Shown piece by piece: positions 25,245-32,614 of a stretch of DNA of 64,000 nucleotides. The stretch's first letter is position 1, and each line of letters opens with the position of its first letter. The position numbers and the translations under genes were made by a program. Origin of the DNA: a bacterium (GTDB taxonomy: Bacteria; Sysuimicrobiota; Sysuimicrobiia; Sysuimicrobiales; Segetimicrobiaceae); NCBI GenBank assembly GCA_035307765.1, contig DATGHU010000051.1:1-64000 (forward strand). The letters run 5' to 3'. The notes under the pieces were generated by a model that was not told the DNA's origin, ran no database searches, and worked only from the letters and a program-made list of their open reading frames with translations.

Positions 25245-26216
25245 GTGAAGCGCCTAGAGCCATCGCCGCGCACCGTGCACTGGGGGTACTTTGACGCTTC
25301 GCTCGCGCCCGTCGCCGAGGTCGTCCCCGGAGAGGTCATCCACCTCCGCAGCGTCTCCGGCGCCCCCGACGATCCGGTCCCGAGCGGCTGGATCCCCCCC
25401 GAGATCCCCGGCATCTACGCCGAGGTCCACGACCGGGGCCCCGGCGGACACCTGTTGACCGGCCCCATTGCCGTGCGGGGGGCCCGGCCGAACCACGTCC
25501 TGCAGGTGGACATTCTATCCGTGACGCTGGGCGCACCCTACGGATACAATACCCTCGCTCCACTCGAAGGGATCTTCCCCGAGGCCATCGATCGGCGCGA
25601 TCGTCAGATCATTCCCATCGATCGCGAGACGGGCGTGGCCACGGTCCCGCCGGGCCTCACGCTTCCGACTCGGCCCTTCTTCGGCGTCATCGGCGTGGCC
25701 CCGCCGATCGGCTGGGGGCGTGTGGACACCGCCCCGCCCCGATGCCACGGGGGAAACATGGACAACAAGGAGCTGGTTGCGGGGACGACGCTGTTTCTGC
25801 CCATCTGGACCGAGGGGGCGCTGCTGAGTGTGGGTGACGGGCACGCCGCGCAGGGGGATGGGGAGGTGAACATCACCGCGATCGAAACCTCGCTGGACGG
25901 GGAGTTTCGACTGAATATCCGTTCGGATTTCGAGCTCGCCCTGCCCGTTGCCGTGACACCGTCGCACCTGATCGCCATGGGCTTCGACGCGAGCTTGGAC
26001 CGGGCGGCGCGCATCGCCGTGCGCTCGCTGCTCGACCTGCTCGTGCGGTTTGGAGGCATGGCGTGGCGCGACGCCTACCGCCTGGCCAGCATCGCCGCCG
26101 ACCTGCGCGTCACCCAGGTGGTGAACGGCGAAAAGGGCATTCACGTCATGCTGGAGCGGATGATTCTGGAGCAGTTGGCGACGCCGTTCCCGTTTGTTCC
26201 GCGCCGGTCCGTCTAG
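25245..26216 (+). CDS. Acetamidase/formamidase family protein
   Basis: A 323-residue member of the FmdA/AmdA family of zinc-dependent amidases that release ammonia from formamide or acetamide. Typical segments are VPGEVIHLRSVSGAPDD, GGHLLTGPIAVRGARPNH, the PPRCHGGNMDNKEL metal and substrate region, and GDGHAAQGDGEVNITAIE. The length is normal for the family's shorter group. GTG 25245 is chosen because GAAGGAGG lies upstream and similarity starts immediately; the track to 25194 adds residues without family likeness. It is divergent from the DAO-type oxidoreductase. Confidence 0.88.
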   Translation: MKRLEPSPRTVHWGYFDASLAPVAEVVPGEVIHLRSVSGAPDDPVPSGWIPPEIPGIYAEVHDRGPGGHLLTGPIAVRGARPNHVLQVDILSVTLGAPYGYNTLAPLEGIFPEAIDRRDRQIIPIDRETGVATVPPGLTLPTRPFFGVIGVAPPIGWGRVDTAPPRCHGGNMDNKELVAGTTLFLPIWTEGALLSVGDGHAAQGDGEVNITAIETSLDGEFRLNIRSDFELALPVAVTPSHLIAMGFDASLDRAARIAVRSLLDLLVRFGGMAWRDAYRLASIAADLRVTQVVNGEKGIHVMLERMILEQLATPFPFVPRRSV

Positions 26217-26224
26217 CGGAGCGG

Positions 26225-26830
26225 TTACGGCGAGACGCTTAAGGCGGCGTCGAACCCGTCGGTTTGCAGCGCCTTCATCAGACGCTCCGCCGCCGGGCGG
26301 TCGACCCCCGGGCCGACCCAGACGAGGAACAGCGGCCCCTGATTGATGATCGCGGCGGGATAGTGGCTGGCGCGGAGCTGCTGCACAAGGTCCTCCGCGT
26401 TCCCCCGGATCTTGAACGCCCCGGCCTGCACGTGAAACTGGGAAGATGCCGGCGGGCTCGCCTCCGGCACTATCGGGGCCGGGGGGGTGGGAGCGATCGG
26501 CTGGGGCAACGCGATCGCGGGTGGGGGTTCGGATGGGGGAATTGCCGGGGCCGCTTTGGGCTCCGACGGGGCCGGGACCGGAGCCGATTCCGGGATCCCC
26601 ACTGCGGGGGTGTTCGCGATCACCCCGGGAGGAAGGGCGGCCGCGGGTGGGGCAGGTGCCGGGGGGCCCGCCGGGGCCGCTGCGGGGCCGATCGACGGTT
26701 CGGCCGTGCCCGATGTCGTCGCGGCGGTCGTCGTCCGGGCTGGCGGATGCGCGATCAAATATGCGGAGGCGACCGCGACCAGGCACACGGTCAGGACCCC
26801 TGGCAAGGCCGAGAAGATTCGTCGTCCCAC
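26225..26830 (-). CDS. Membrane-anchored SPOR domain protein
   Basis: A 201-residue protein with an N-terminal membrane anchor (about 8-27, LPGVLTVCLVAVASAYLI), a long Pro/Ala-rich linker (about 35-125), and a C-terminal SPOR domain (about 130-201: FHVQAGAFKIRGNAEDLVQQL, then GPLFLVWVGPG). SPOR domains bind denuded glycan strands of septal peptidoglycan, so the protein probably acts in cell division or wall remodelling. The start is GTG 26830 with AGGAGG ten bases before. It is convergent with the formamidase gene (stops eight bases apart). Confidence 0.85.
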   Translation of the reverse strand: MGRRIFSALPGVLTVCLVAVASAYLIAHPPARTTTAATTSGTAEPSIGPAAAPAGPPAPAPPAAALPPGVIANTPAVGIPESAPVPAPSEPKAAPAIPPSEPPPAIALPQPIAPTPPAPIVPEASPPASSQFHVQAGAFKIRGNAEDLVQQLRASHYPAAIINQGPLFLVWVGPGVDRPAAERLMKALQTDGFDAALSVSP

Positions 26831-26992
26831 CCGATCAGCGCCTCCTGGGTGCTCCCCCCGGTTGGGTTCCTCGCCGGGGGTGGTTTACCTGCTCCCGGCG
26901 GGAGGGGGTAGGGTCCTAGGGTTTCGTGCAGGCCTCCTGGAACCCTACCGCCAGGTTTTTGCATGTCGTGACCGCGGAGGATCTGACGATTC
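26831..26992. promoter_or_regulatory. Divergent promoter region with inverted repeat GGTAGGGT...ACCCTACC
   Basis: The gap between the leftward SPOR gene and the rightward S9 peptidase gene must hold both promoters. It contains GGTAGGGT and ACCCTACC as perfect 8-base arms about 27 bases apart (around 26907-26950). This could be a regulator site or a weak hairpin. No clear -35/-10 pair is visible. Confidence 0.3.
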
Positions 26993-28993
26993 ATGCCCAC
27001 CCCCACACCGCGCGCCCTGCGCCCCGATGATCTGATCTCGATCAAGGCCGTGGCCGACGCCCAGCTCTCGCCCGACGGAGGCGCGGTGGCGTACACGCGG
27101 ACCGAGATGGCAGTGGAAGAGGATGGGTATCGCTCGACGATTTGGACGGTGCCGGTCGGGGGCGGGGACCCGGTTCAGCTGACCCGAGGCCCCAAGCGGG
27201 ACAGCGCCCCGCGCTGGTCTCCCGACGGGACGTGGCTGGCTTTTCTCTCCGACCGCGACGGTGCCCGCGCGGAGATGTACCTGATGCCCGCCCGGGGCGG
27301 TGAGCCGCGGAAGCTCAGCGCGCCCGGAGACGTGAGCAGCCCGGCCGTGTGGTCCCCCGACGGCACGCGAATCGTGCTCGCGGCGCGCGTGCCGAACGAG
27401 CCCCCGCCCGCGGACCCGGCGGCCCAGGCGCGCTGGGCGGAGCGGCCCAAGGTCGTGACCAAAGCCCACTACAAGTCGGACGGCCAAGGGTACATCGGGG
27501 GCGCCACCAGCTCCCTGTTCGTGCTTTCGGTGCACGGCGGCACCCCCACTCAGGTGACCCGGGGAGAGGGGGACGCCGTGGCGCCCGCCTGGTCGCCCGA
27601 CGGAAGCCGTATCGCCTTCAGCCGCGCGCGCGGCGGGGTCGCCGATTTCAACGTGTGCGATATCTGGGTGATGGACGCGGATGGCGGCGACGCGCGGCGC
27701 GTGACCGAGAACGTCGGGCGGGCGACGTCTCCCAGCTGGTCCCCCGACGGCGCGTGGATCGTGTGTTACGGGACGGACATGCAGGAGCCCGGGATGGGTG
27801 ATCCGATGGTGCGGGTCTGGTTGGTGCCGACGACCGGCGGTCCGCCGCGGCGGCTCACCGAGGGGGACGATCGGCAGGTGGTGCTCGTCGCCCGACCCGC
27901 GGTCACGCCGGGGGCGGTGTGGGCTCCCGACGGCGACTCGGTGACCTTCCTCGCGGCCGACTCGGGCAACATCCATATCGTCCGTGCCCGGGTGGGCGGC
28001 GGTTCGGTGCGCACGGTCGTTGGCGGCGAGCGCCAGGTGATGAGTGCGAGTGCCGTCCCCGGCCCCGGCCGGATCGCGTTCGTGGCAACGGATCCACAGC
28101 TCCCGAGCGACGTCTACGCGTGTCGGTGGGACGGCTCGGAGGAGCGGCGGCTGACGGCTACGAACGATGCCGTCCTCTCGCAGCTGGCGCTGCCCCGCGT
28201 GGAACGTCGGACCATCGCCAGCCCGCACGGGGGCGTGGTGGAAGGATGGCTGATTCGGTCGAAGGCCGGGAGCGCGCCGGCGCCGCTCCTGCTGGACATC
28301 CATGGCGGCCCCGCCAGTTTCCACGGCAACCAGTTCCCGCTCGGCTACTTCTACCGCTACGTCCTTGCCTCCCGCGGGTGGGCGGTGCTGGCGCTCAACC
28401 CGGTCGGGTCCGGATCGTACGGCAAGGCGTTCGCCCATGCCGCCCGAGGGCGATGGGGGGAGCGCGATCTCCCCGAGCAACTGGCCGGCGTGGACGCGCT
28501 CGTCAGCGAGGGGATCGCGGATCCGGACCGACTGGCCGTGGCGGGGTACTCGTACGGCGGCTTCATGGCCGCGTGGACGATTACCCACACCCACCGCTTC
28601 AAGGCGGGGGTGGTCGGTGCCCCGGTCACGAACCTCGAGTCCTTCCACGGGACCTCGGACATCGGCATGTGGTTCACGCCGTGGGAGATGGATGGCGAGT
28701 TGATCGCCCACCGTGAGAGGTATCGGCGTCTCTCGCCCATCAATTACGTCGATCGGGTCCGGACCCCGACGCTGATCCTGCACGGGGAAGCCGACGATCG
28801 TTGTCCGATCGGCCAGGGCGAGGAGTTCTTCATTGGGCTCATCTCCGAGGGCCGGGTGCCGGCGGAGTTCGTGCGGTATCCCGGAGAGAGCCACCTCTTC
28901 CTCGGCAACGGTCGCCCCAGTCACCGGATTGACTTCACGCGGCGCGTCGTCGAATGGGTGGAGCGCTATGTGATTGGCGCGGGTCGCGCCTGA
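26993..28993 (+). CDS. S9 family prolyl oligopeptidase-type peptidase
   Basis: A 666-residue cytosolic serine peptidase of the S9 (acylaminoacyl-peptidase/DPP) type. Residues 1-390 form a WD40-like beta-propeller with repeated blades (PRWSPDGTWLAFLSDRDG, PAWSPDGSRIAFSRARGG, SPSWSPDGAWIVCYG). The C-terminal hydrolase domain has nucleophile S520 in GYSYGGF, acid at D601/D602 in GEADDRCP and H634 in GESHLF. The oxyanion region LDIHGGPAS is also present. There is no signal peptide. It cleaves short peptides or releases N-blocked residues. ATG 26993 fits the family N-terminus (LRPDDLISIKAVADAQLSPD). Confidence 0.93.
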   Translation: MPTPTPRALRPDDLISIKAVADAQLSPDGGAVAYTRTEMAVEEDGYRSTIWTVPVGGGDPVQLTRGPKRDSAPRWSPDGTWLAFLSDRDGARAEMYLMPARGGEPRKLSAPGDVSSPAVWSPDGTRIVLAARVPNEPPPADPAAQARWAERPKVVTKAHYKSDGQGYIGGATSSLFVLSVHGGTPTQVTRGEGDAVAPAWSPDGSRIAFSRARGGVADFNVCDIWVMDADGGDARRVTENVGRATSPSWSPDGAWIVCYGTDMQEPGMGDPMVRVWLVPTTGGPPRRLTEGDDRQVVLVARPAVTPGAVWAPDGDSVTFLAADSGNIHIVRARVGGGSVRTVVGGERQVMSASAVPGPGRIAFVATDPQLPSDVYACRWDGSEERRLTATNDAVLSQLALPRVERRTIASPHGGVVEGWLIRSKAGSAPAPLLLDIHGGPASFHGNQFPLGYFYRYVLASRGWAVLALNPVGSGSYGKAFAHAARGRWGERDLPEQLAGVDALVSEGIADPDRLAVAGYSYGGFMAAWTITHTHRFKAGVVGAPVTNLESFHGTSDIGMWFTPWEMDGELIAHRERYRRLSPINYVDRVRTPTLILHGEADDRCPIGQGEEFFIGLISEGRVPAEFVRYPGESHLFLGNGRPSHRIDFTRRVVEWVERYVIGAGRA

Positions 28994-29084
28994 CCTCCGT
29001 CCGATCACGTCGCGCTCGGGCCCGCGTCGCGCGGCCGTCCCAGGGTGGGTTTCGTCGCGCCGGAATTAACAGATGGAGGCGAGG

Positions 29085-29990
29085 ATGGCCGGTCAACTGT
29101 ACGAGCGCATTCATGGGATCGCGGCACGGCTCGATGGGATGATGGGGGTCTACATTCGCGCGCTCCCCTCCGGGGAAGAGATCGCCCTCAACGCCGATCA
29201 GCCGTTTCAGATGGCGAGCGTGTTCAAGGTGCCGCTGCTGGTCGAGCTGATGTCCCAGGTGGAGGCGGGACGGCGGTCCCTGGAGGAGCGGGTGACCCTG
29301 ACCGATGACATGAAGGTGCCGGGGTCGGGCGTGCTCAAGGAGCTCTCCGCCGGCACCCCCTTGACCATCCGCGACCTGGCGACGCTGATGATCATCATCA
29401 GCGACAACACCGCAACCGACATCCTGCTCGGGCTCGTGACCAAGGACGCGGTGAACGCCCGCCTCCGATCGTGCGGGCTGCCCCGGACGACGGTCGCCAT
29501 GGGCTGTCGGGAGCTCCTCAACGACCTCGTCGGCCTGGGGGGCGCCCCCGACTCGCCGGAGACCCGACGGCAGGCGGTTGATCGTCTCCGGAAGCGGGAA
29601 CTCGATCCGCACTGCCGCGTCTACCACGACGTACAGGCCAACATGGCCACACCCCGCGAGATGGGAATGTTGATCGGACACATCGTCGGCCCGACCCTCG
29701 GCAACGGCCGCGGCGGGGCCGGGCCGCTGCCGGTAGCGGTCTCGAGGCAGGTGCTCGGCATCATGCGGCGTCAGCAGGTGCGCGACCGACTTCCGCTGTT
29801 ACTGCCGCTGGCGATCGAGATCGCGCACAAGACCGGCTCGTTGGCCAGGGTGAGCAACGACGCCGGGGTGCTCTACGCGCCGAAATCACCGTGTATCGTC
29901 ACGGTGTTCACGCGGGATTTGGCGGACGATCTGGCGGGCCGCATGGCGATCGCCGAAGTGGGACGGGCCCTCTACGAAGCCTACGCGTGA
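29085..29990 (+). CDS. Class A beta-lactamase-like serine hydrolase, no signal peptide
   Basis: A 301-residue penicillin-binding-protein-like serine hydrolase with all three active-site motifs: S45-V-F-K48 (SxxK), S106-D-N and K249-T-G. The family layout is that of class A beta-lactamases, but the region usually containing ExxLN reads SPETRRQA and shows no clear general-base motif. No signal peptide or lipobox is visible, which is unusual, since these enzymes act outside the cytoplasm. ATG 29085 is chosen for GGAGGCGAGG before it; the ATG four codons upstream makes little difference. The true activity could be an esterase or peptidase. It is the first gene of a chain of overlapping genes leading to azlC and azlD. 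Confidence 0.85.
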   Translation: MAGQLYERIHGIAARLDGMMGVYIRALPSGEEIALNADQPFQMASVFKVPLLVELMSQVEAGRRSLEERVTLTDDMKVPGSGVLKELSAGTPLTIRDLATLMIIISDNTATDILLGLVTKDAVNARLRSCGLPRTTVAMGCRELLNDLVGLGGAPDSPETRRQAVDRLRKRELDPHCRVYHDVQANMATPREMGMLIGHIVGPTLGNGRGGAGPLPVAVSRQVLGIMRRQQVRDRLPLLLPLAIEIAHKTGSLARVSNDAGVLYAPKSPCIVTVFTRDLADDLAGRMAIAEVGRALYEAYA

Positions 29991-30157
29991 CCGGCTCCTC
30001 GGGGAGCGGGACGGTCTACGGCGACCTTATCCAGCTGCGTGATCGCCGCGTGACCATCGCGAGGGGGGTCGGCTCCAACTGGGGCGGGGGGGGCGCCGCG
30101 GCCGCGGCGCGGGGTGAAAGGCCACCGGCCCGGGCCGATCGTGGGGTGATCGTGTGA
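29987..30157 (+). CDS. Possible 56-residue protein linking the beta-lactamase-like gene to azlC
   Basis: GTG 29987 overlaps the preceding stop as GTGA and the TGA at 30155-30157 overlaps the azlC GTG as GTGA, so both junctions have the coupling arrangement seen elsewhere in the window. The 56 residues (start MTGSSGSGTVYGDLIQLRDR) have no recognised domain; the middle, RRVTIARGVGSNW, looks protein-like, and the end is Gly/Ala-rich. The alternative is that 29991-30153 is simply a leader. Confidence 0.4.
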   Translation: MTGSSGSGTVYGDLIQLRDRRVTIARGVGSNWGGGGAAAAARGERPPARADRGVIV

Positions 30158-30837
30158 CCGATCCGCCGCCGCGCCGCAGATTCGGTGCGGGCGTCGTCGA
30201 TGCGCTCCCCCTGTGGTTGGGGGTCGTCCCGTTTGGGGTCGTCTACGCGGTGGTGGGCCGCCGCGCTGGGCTCAGCGCGTGGGAGATCCAGGTGATGTCG
30301 CTGCTGGTGTACGCGGGGGGCGCGCAGTTCACCGCGGTGCGCCTGCTGGCCCAAGGGGCACCGCGGAGCGTCCTCGTGGTCGCCACCGCGCTGATCAACC
30401 TTCGCCATGTGCTCTACGGGCTGTCGCTCGCCCAGCCGCTCCGCGAGGCGCGGCCCGGCCTCCGCGGGGTGGTGGCCTTCTTCCTGGTGGACGAAAGTTA
30501 CGGCCTCGGCACCCGCGCCTATCTCGACGGACGGGGAAGCGTGGCCTACCTGTTGGGCGCGGGGATCTCCCTCTACGTCGCCTGGAACGTCGGGACCGCG
30601 CTCGGGGCGGTGGTCACGGCCGCGGTCCCCGACCCGAGGTCGGCGGGGCTCGACCTGGTGTTTCCGCTGACGTTTGCGGCGCTGCTGGCGCCGCTCCTGC
30701 GCGGTCCAGCGAACCGGCAGGCGGCCGCGGCGTCCTTCCTCGCGGCGCTGGTGAGCGTGCCGAGGCTGCCGGGCGGGGCCGGGTTTGTGGTGGCCACGGT
30801 GCTCGGGATGCTCTGCGGGCTGCGGGCGCATGACTGA
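30154..30837 (+). CDS. azlC: AzlC family branched-chain amino acid exporter, large subunit
   Basis: A 227-residue membrane protein with about six or seven helices. It carries AzlC hallmarks: DALPLWLGVVPFGVVYAVVG, YAGGAQFTAVRLL, LINLRHVLYGLSL and FFLVDESYGLGTR. With AzlD it forms an exporter of branched-chain amino acids (and azaleucine in Bacillus). Start is GTG 30154. It overlaps azlD by eight bases. Confidence 0.92.
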   Translation: MTDPPPRRRFGAGVVDALPLWLGVVPFGVVYAVVGRRAGLSAWEIQVMSLLVYAGGAQFTAVRLLAQGAPRSVLVVATALINLRHVLYGLSLAQPLREARPGLRGVVAFFLVDESYGLGTRAYLDGRGSVAYLLGAGISLYVAWNVGTALGAVVTAAVPDPRSAGLDLVFPLTFAALLAPLLRGPANRQAAAASFLAALVSVPRLPGGAGFVVATVLGMLCGLRAHD

Positions 30838-31117
30838 AACGATCGTCGCCATGGCCGTGGCCACCTACCTGACCCGTTTGGTCGGCCTCCTCGGCGCGCC
30901 GATCCGAGGCGGGTGGGCGGTTCGGGCCCTTGCGCTGGTGCCGGTGGCGGCGTTCGCCGCCCTTACGGCGTCGAGTTTGGAGCTCCGCACCGATACGTGG
31001 TTTCGCTGGCTCGTGGTCGGCGTCGGCGGGTGGCTCTCCTGGCGCGGGGTGCCGGTATGGGCCTGCGTGGGAGGTGGGATCGCCCTCTACGTCATCGGGG
31101 GGCCGCTCTTCAGGTGA
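30830..31117 (+). CDS. azlD: AzlD family branched-chain amino acid exporter, small subunit
   Basis: A 95-residue partner of AzlC with three or four short helices (IVAMAVATYLTRLVGLL, LALVPVAAFAALTASS, VGVGGWLSWRG). AzlD family proteins are about 100 residues and carry the YLTR segment near the start. ATG 30830 lies inside the end of azlC. A strong bidirectional terminator follows. Confidence 0.9.
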   Translation: MTETIVAMAVATYLTRLVGLLGAPIRGGWAVRALALVPVAAFAALTASSLELRTDTWFRWLVVGVGGWLSWRGVPVWACVGGGIALYVIGGPLFR

Positions 31118-31141
31118 ATGCGGAGGAAGACCGACGGGGCA

Positions 31142-31173
31142 GGGGCGGGACCCGGTAATTCCGGTCCCGCCCC
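31142..31173. terminator. Bidirectional terminator between azlD and the MFS gene
   Basis: GGGGCGGGACC (31142-31152) and GGTCCCGCCCC (31163-31173) form a perfect 11-bp stem with a 10-base loop (CGGTAATTCC). It lies exactly between two converging genes (azlD stop at 31117, MFS stop at 31188). There is no T-tract on either side, so termination may depend on the strength of the GC stem. Confidence 0.75.
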
Positions 31174-31187
31174 CGTCCGTGCGAGCT

Positions 31188-32435
31188 TCACCGCGCCGGG
31201 GAGAGGACCGCCGGCTGCGCCTTCGCGGGCTTGCGGGCGATCAGCGGGAAGATCAGCACCACCACCATGAACACCGCGACGATGTAGAGGGAGGACTCGA
31301 AGTGCCCCGTGGCCTGGCGGATCCGCGCAATCAGAATGGGCGACGGGATGGCGGCGGCACCCCACGCCAGCAGGATCCACCCGTAGATTCCACCCATCTT
31401 CCTCGGGCCGAAGAAGTCGGCCGTGAACGACGGCATGCTGCCGAAGCCGCCGCCGTAGCAGAGGCCGATGATCGCGATCGCGATGCTGAAGGTCGTCGCG
31501 TCCTTGAGCGTGGGCAGGAGGAAGAAGATAACCGCCTGGATCGCGTACATGATGATGAAGACCGTCCTTCGGCCGATCATGTCCGACACCCAGGCCCAGA
31601 AGACCCGGCCGGTCCCATTGAAGATCGAGATCAGTCCAACGATGCCGGCGGCCGCCACCGGGGAGAGGCCGACCATCTCCTGCGCCATCGGCGACGCCTG
31701 CGAGATCACCATGATCCCCGCGGAGACGTTGCAGAAGAGGATCAGCCACAGGACCCAAAATTGGGGCGTGGACATCGCCTCGGCGACCTCGTAGTTATAC
31801 GTGCTGGCCGCCTTCGCCACCGCTCCGCGCGGTTCCCACCCGGCCGGCTTCCAGCCGGCGGGGGGGTTGGCGTAGAACTGTGCCGCGGCGATCACTAAGA
31901 TGAAATAGGCGATCCCGAGCGTGAGGAAGGTCGCCGGGACGCCGTAGAGGATGATCTCGCGGGCGGCGATCGGGCTCATGACCAAGGCCCCGGCCCCGTA
32001 GCCGCAGACGGCGACCCCGGTCATCAAGCCCCGCTTGTCCGGGAACCACTTTACCAGCGTCGCCACCGGACAGATATAGCCCATGCCCATGCCGATCCCG
32101 CCCAGCACGCCGTAACTGAGGTACAGTCCGCCGAGCGAGTGGTTCTTTGCGGCAAGGGCGGCGAGCATGTAGCTGACCCCGTAGAGGACCCCGGCGGTGG
32201 TGGCCACCTTGCGCGGGCCGGCGCGGTCCTGCCACAGGCCGCCGATCACCGTGCCTACGCCGAGGAAGAGGATGGCGAGCGTGAAATTCAGTGCGGTCTG
32301 GGTGATCGTCCAGTGCTCACTCGCAATCAGCGGCTTATTGAAGACACTCCAGCCGTAGGCTGCCCCCAGGCACAACTGCATGACGACGGCGGCCACGGCG
32401 ATCCCCCATCGATTCGGAAGCTCGTCCCGAGCCAC
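31188..32435 (-). CDS. OFA family MFS transporter (oxalate/formate antiporter-like)
   Basis: A 415-residue, 12-helix major facilitator of the OFA family. N-terminal LCLGAAYGWSVFNKPLI, the loop-2/3 region GLWQDRAGPRK and YLSYGVLGGIGMGMGYICP are family-typical; the family includes OxlT and other monocarboxylate carriers. GTG 32435 is chosen because GAGGGGGGATTTCAC precedes it, although the frame is open eight codons further. It lies divergent to the molybdenum-cofactor and formate-dehydrogenase-type genes, so formate or oxalate transport is attractive, but no oxalyl-CoA genes are seen and the substrate is inference. Confidence 0.87.
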   Translation of the reverse strand: MARDELPNRWGIAVAAVVMQLCLGAAYGWSVFNKPLIASEHWTITQTALNFTLAILFLGVGTVIGGLWQDRAGPRKVATTAGVLYGVSYMLAALAAKNHSLGGLYLSYGVLGGIGMGMGYICPVATLVKWFPDKRGLMTGVAVCGYGAGALVMSPIAAREIILYGVPATFLTLGIAYFILVIAAAQFYANPPAGWKPAGWEPRGAVAKAASTYNYEVAEAMSTPQFWVLWLILFCNVSAGIMVISQASPMAQEMVGLSPVAAAGIVGLISIFNGTGRVFWAWVSDMIGRRTVFIIMYAIQAVIFFLLPTLKDATTFSIAIAIIGLCYGGGFGSMPSFTADFFGPRKMGGIYGWILLAWGAAAIPSPILIARIRQATGHFESSLYIVAVFMVVVLIFPLIARKPAKAQPAVLSPAR

Positions 32436-32535
32436 GTGAAATCCCCCCTCTGATCGCATCGTCGATTGGTTCGCTCATCGGCGCGCGGAGCACGCCGAAT
32501 GGTCACGTCGGCTTCACCTCCCCTCGCACGGTAGA

Positions 32536-32564
32536 TTGACACCCCTTCCAATAAAATTAACAAT
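32536..32564 (+). promoter_or_regulatory. Candidate sigma-70 promoter for the moeA-mobB gene
   Basis: A perfect -35 hexamer TTGACA (32536-32541) is followed after 16-18 bases by an AT-rich AACAATAG element that could serve as -10. This is the most AT-rich patch between the divergent MFS gene and the GTG at 32615. The -35 is clear; the -10 match is weak. Confidence 0.4.
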
Positions 32565-32614
32565 AGATTCACCCGCGCGGGACCCACTCCTCCCGCGCCG
32601 CATGGGGGGGGATT

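Noticed and set aside
26945-29008. A 687-codon minus-strand open frame
   Set aside because: Antisense of the S9 peptidase gene, which has intact catalytic motifs; the minus frame shows no family likeness.
32460-32614. A molybdenum-cofactor riboswitch before moeA-mobB
   Set aside because: No recognisable conserved stems; the region is short and fits an ordinary promoter.
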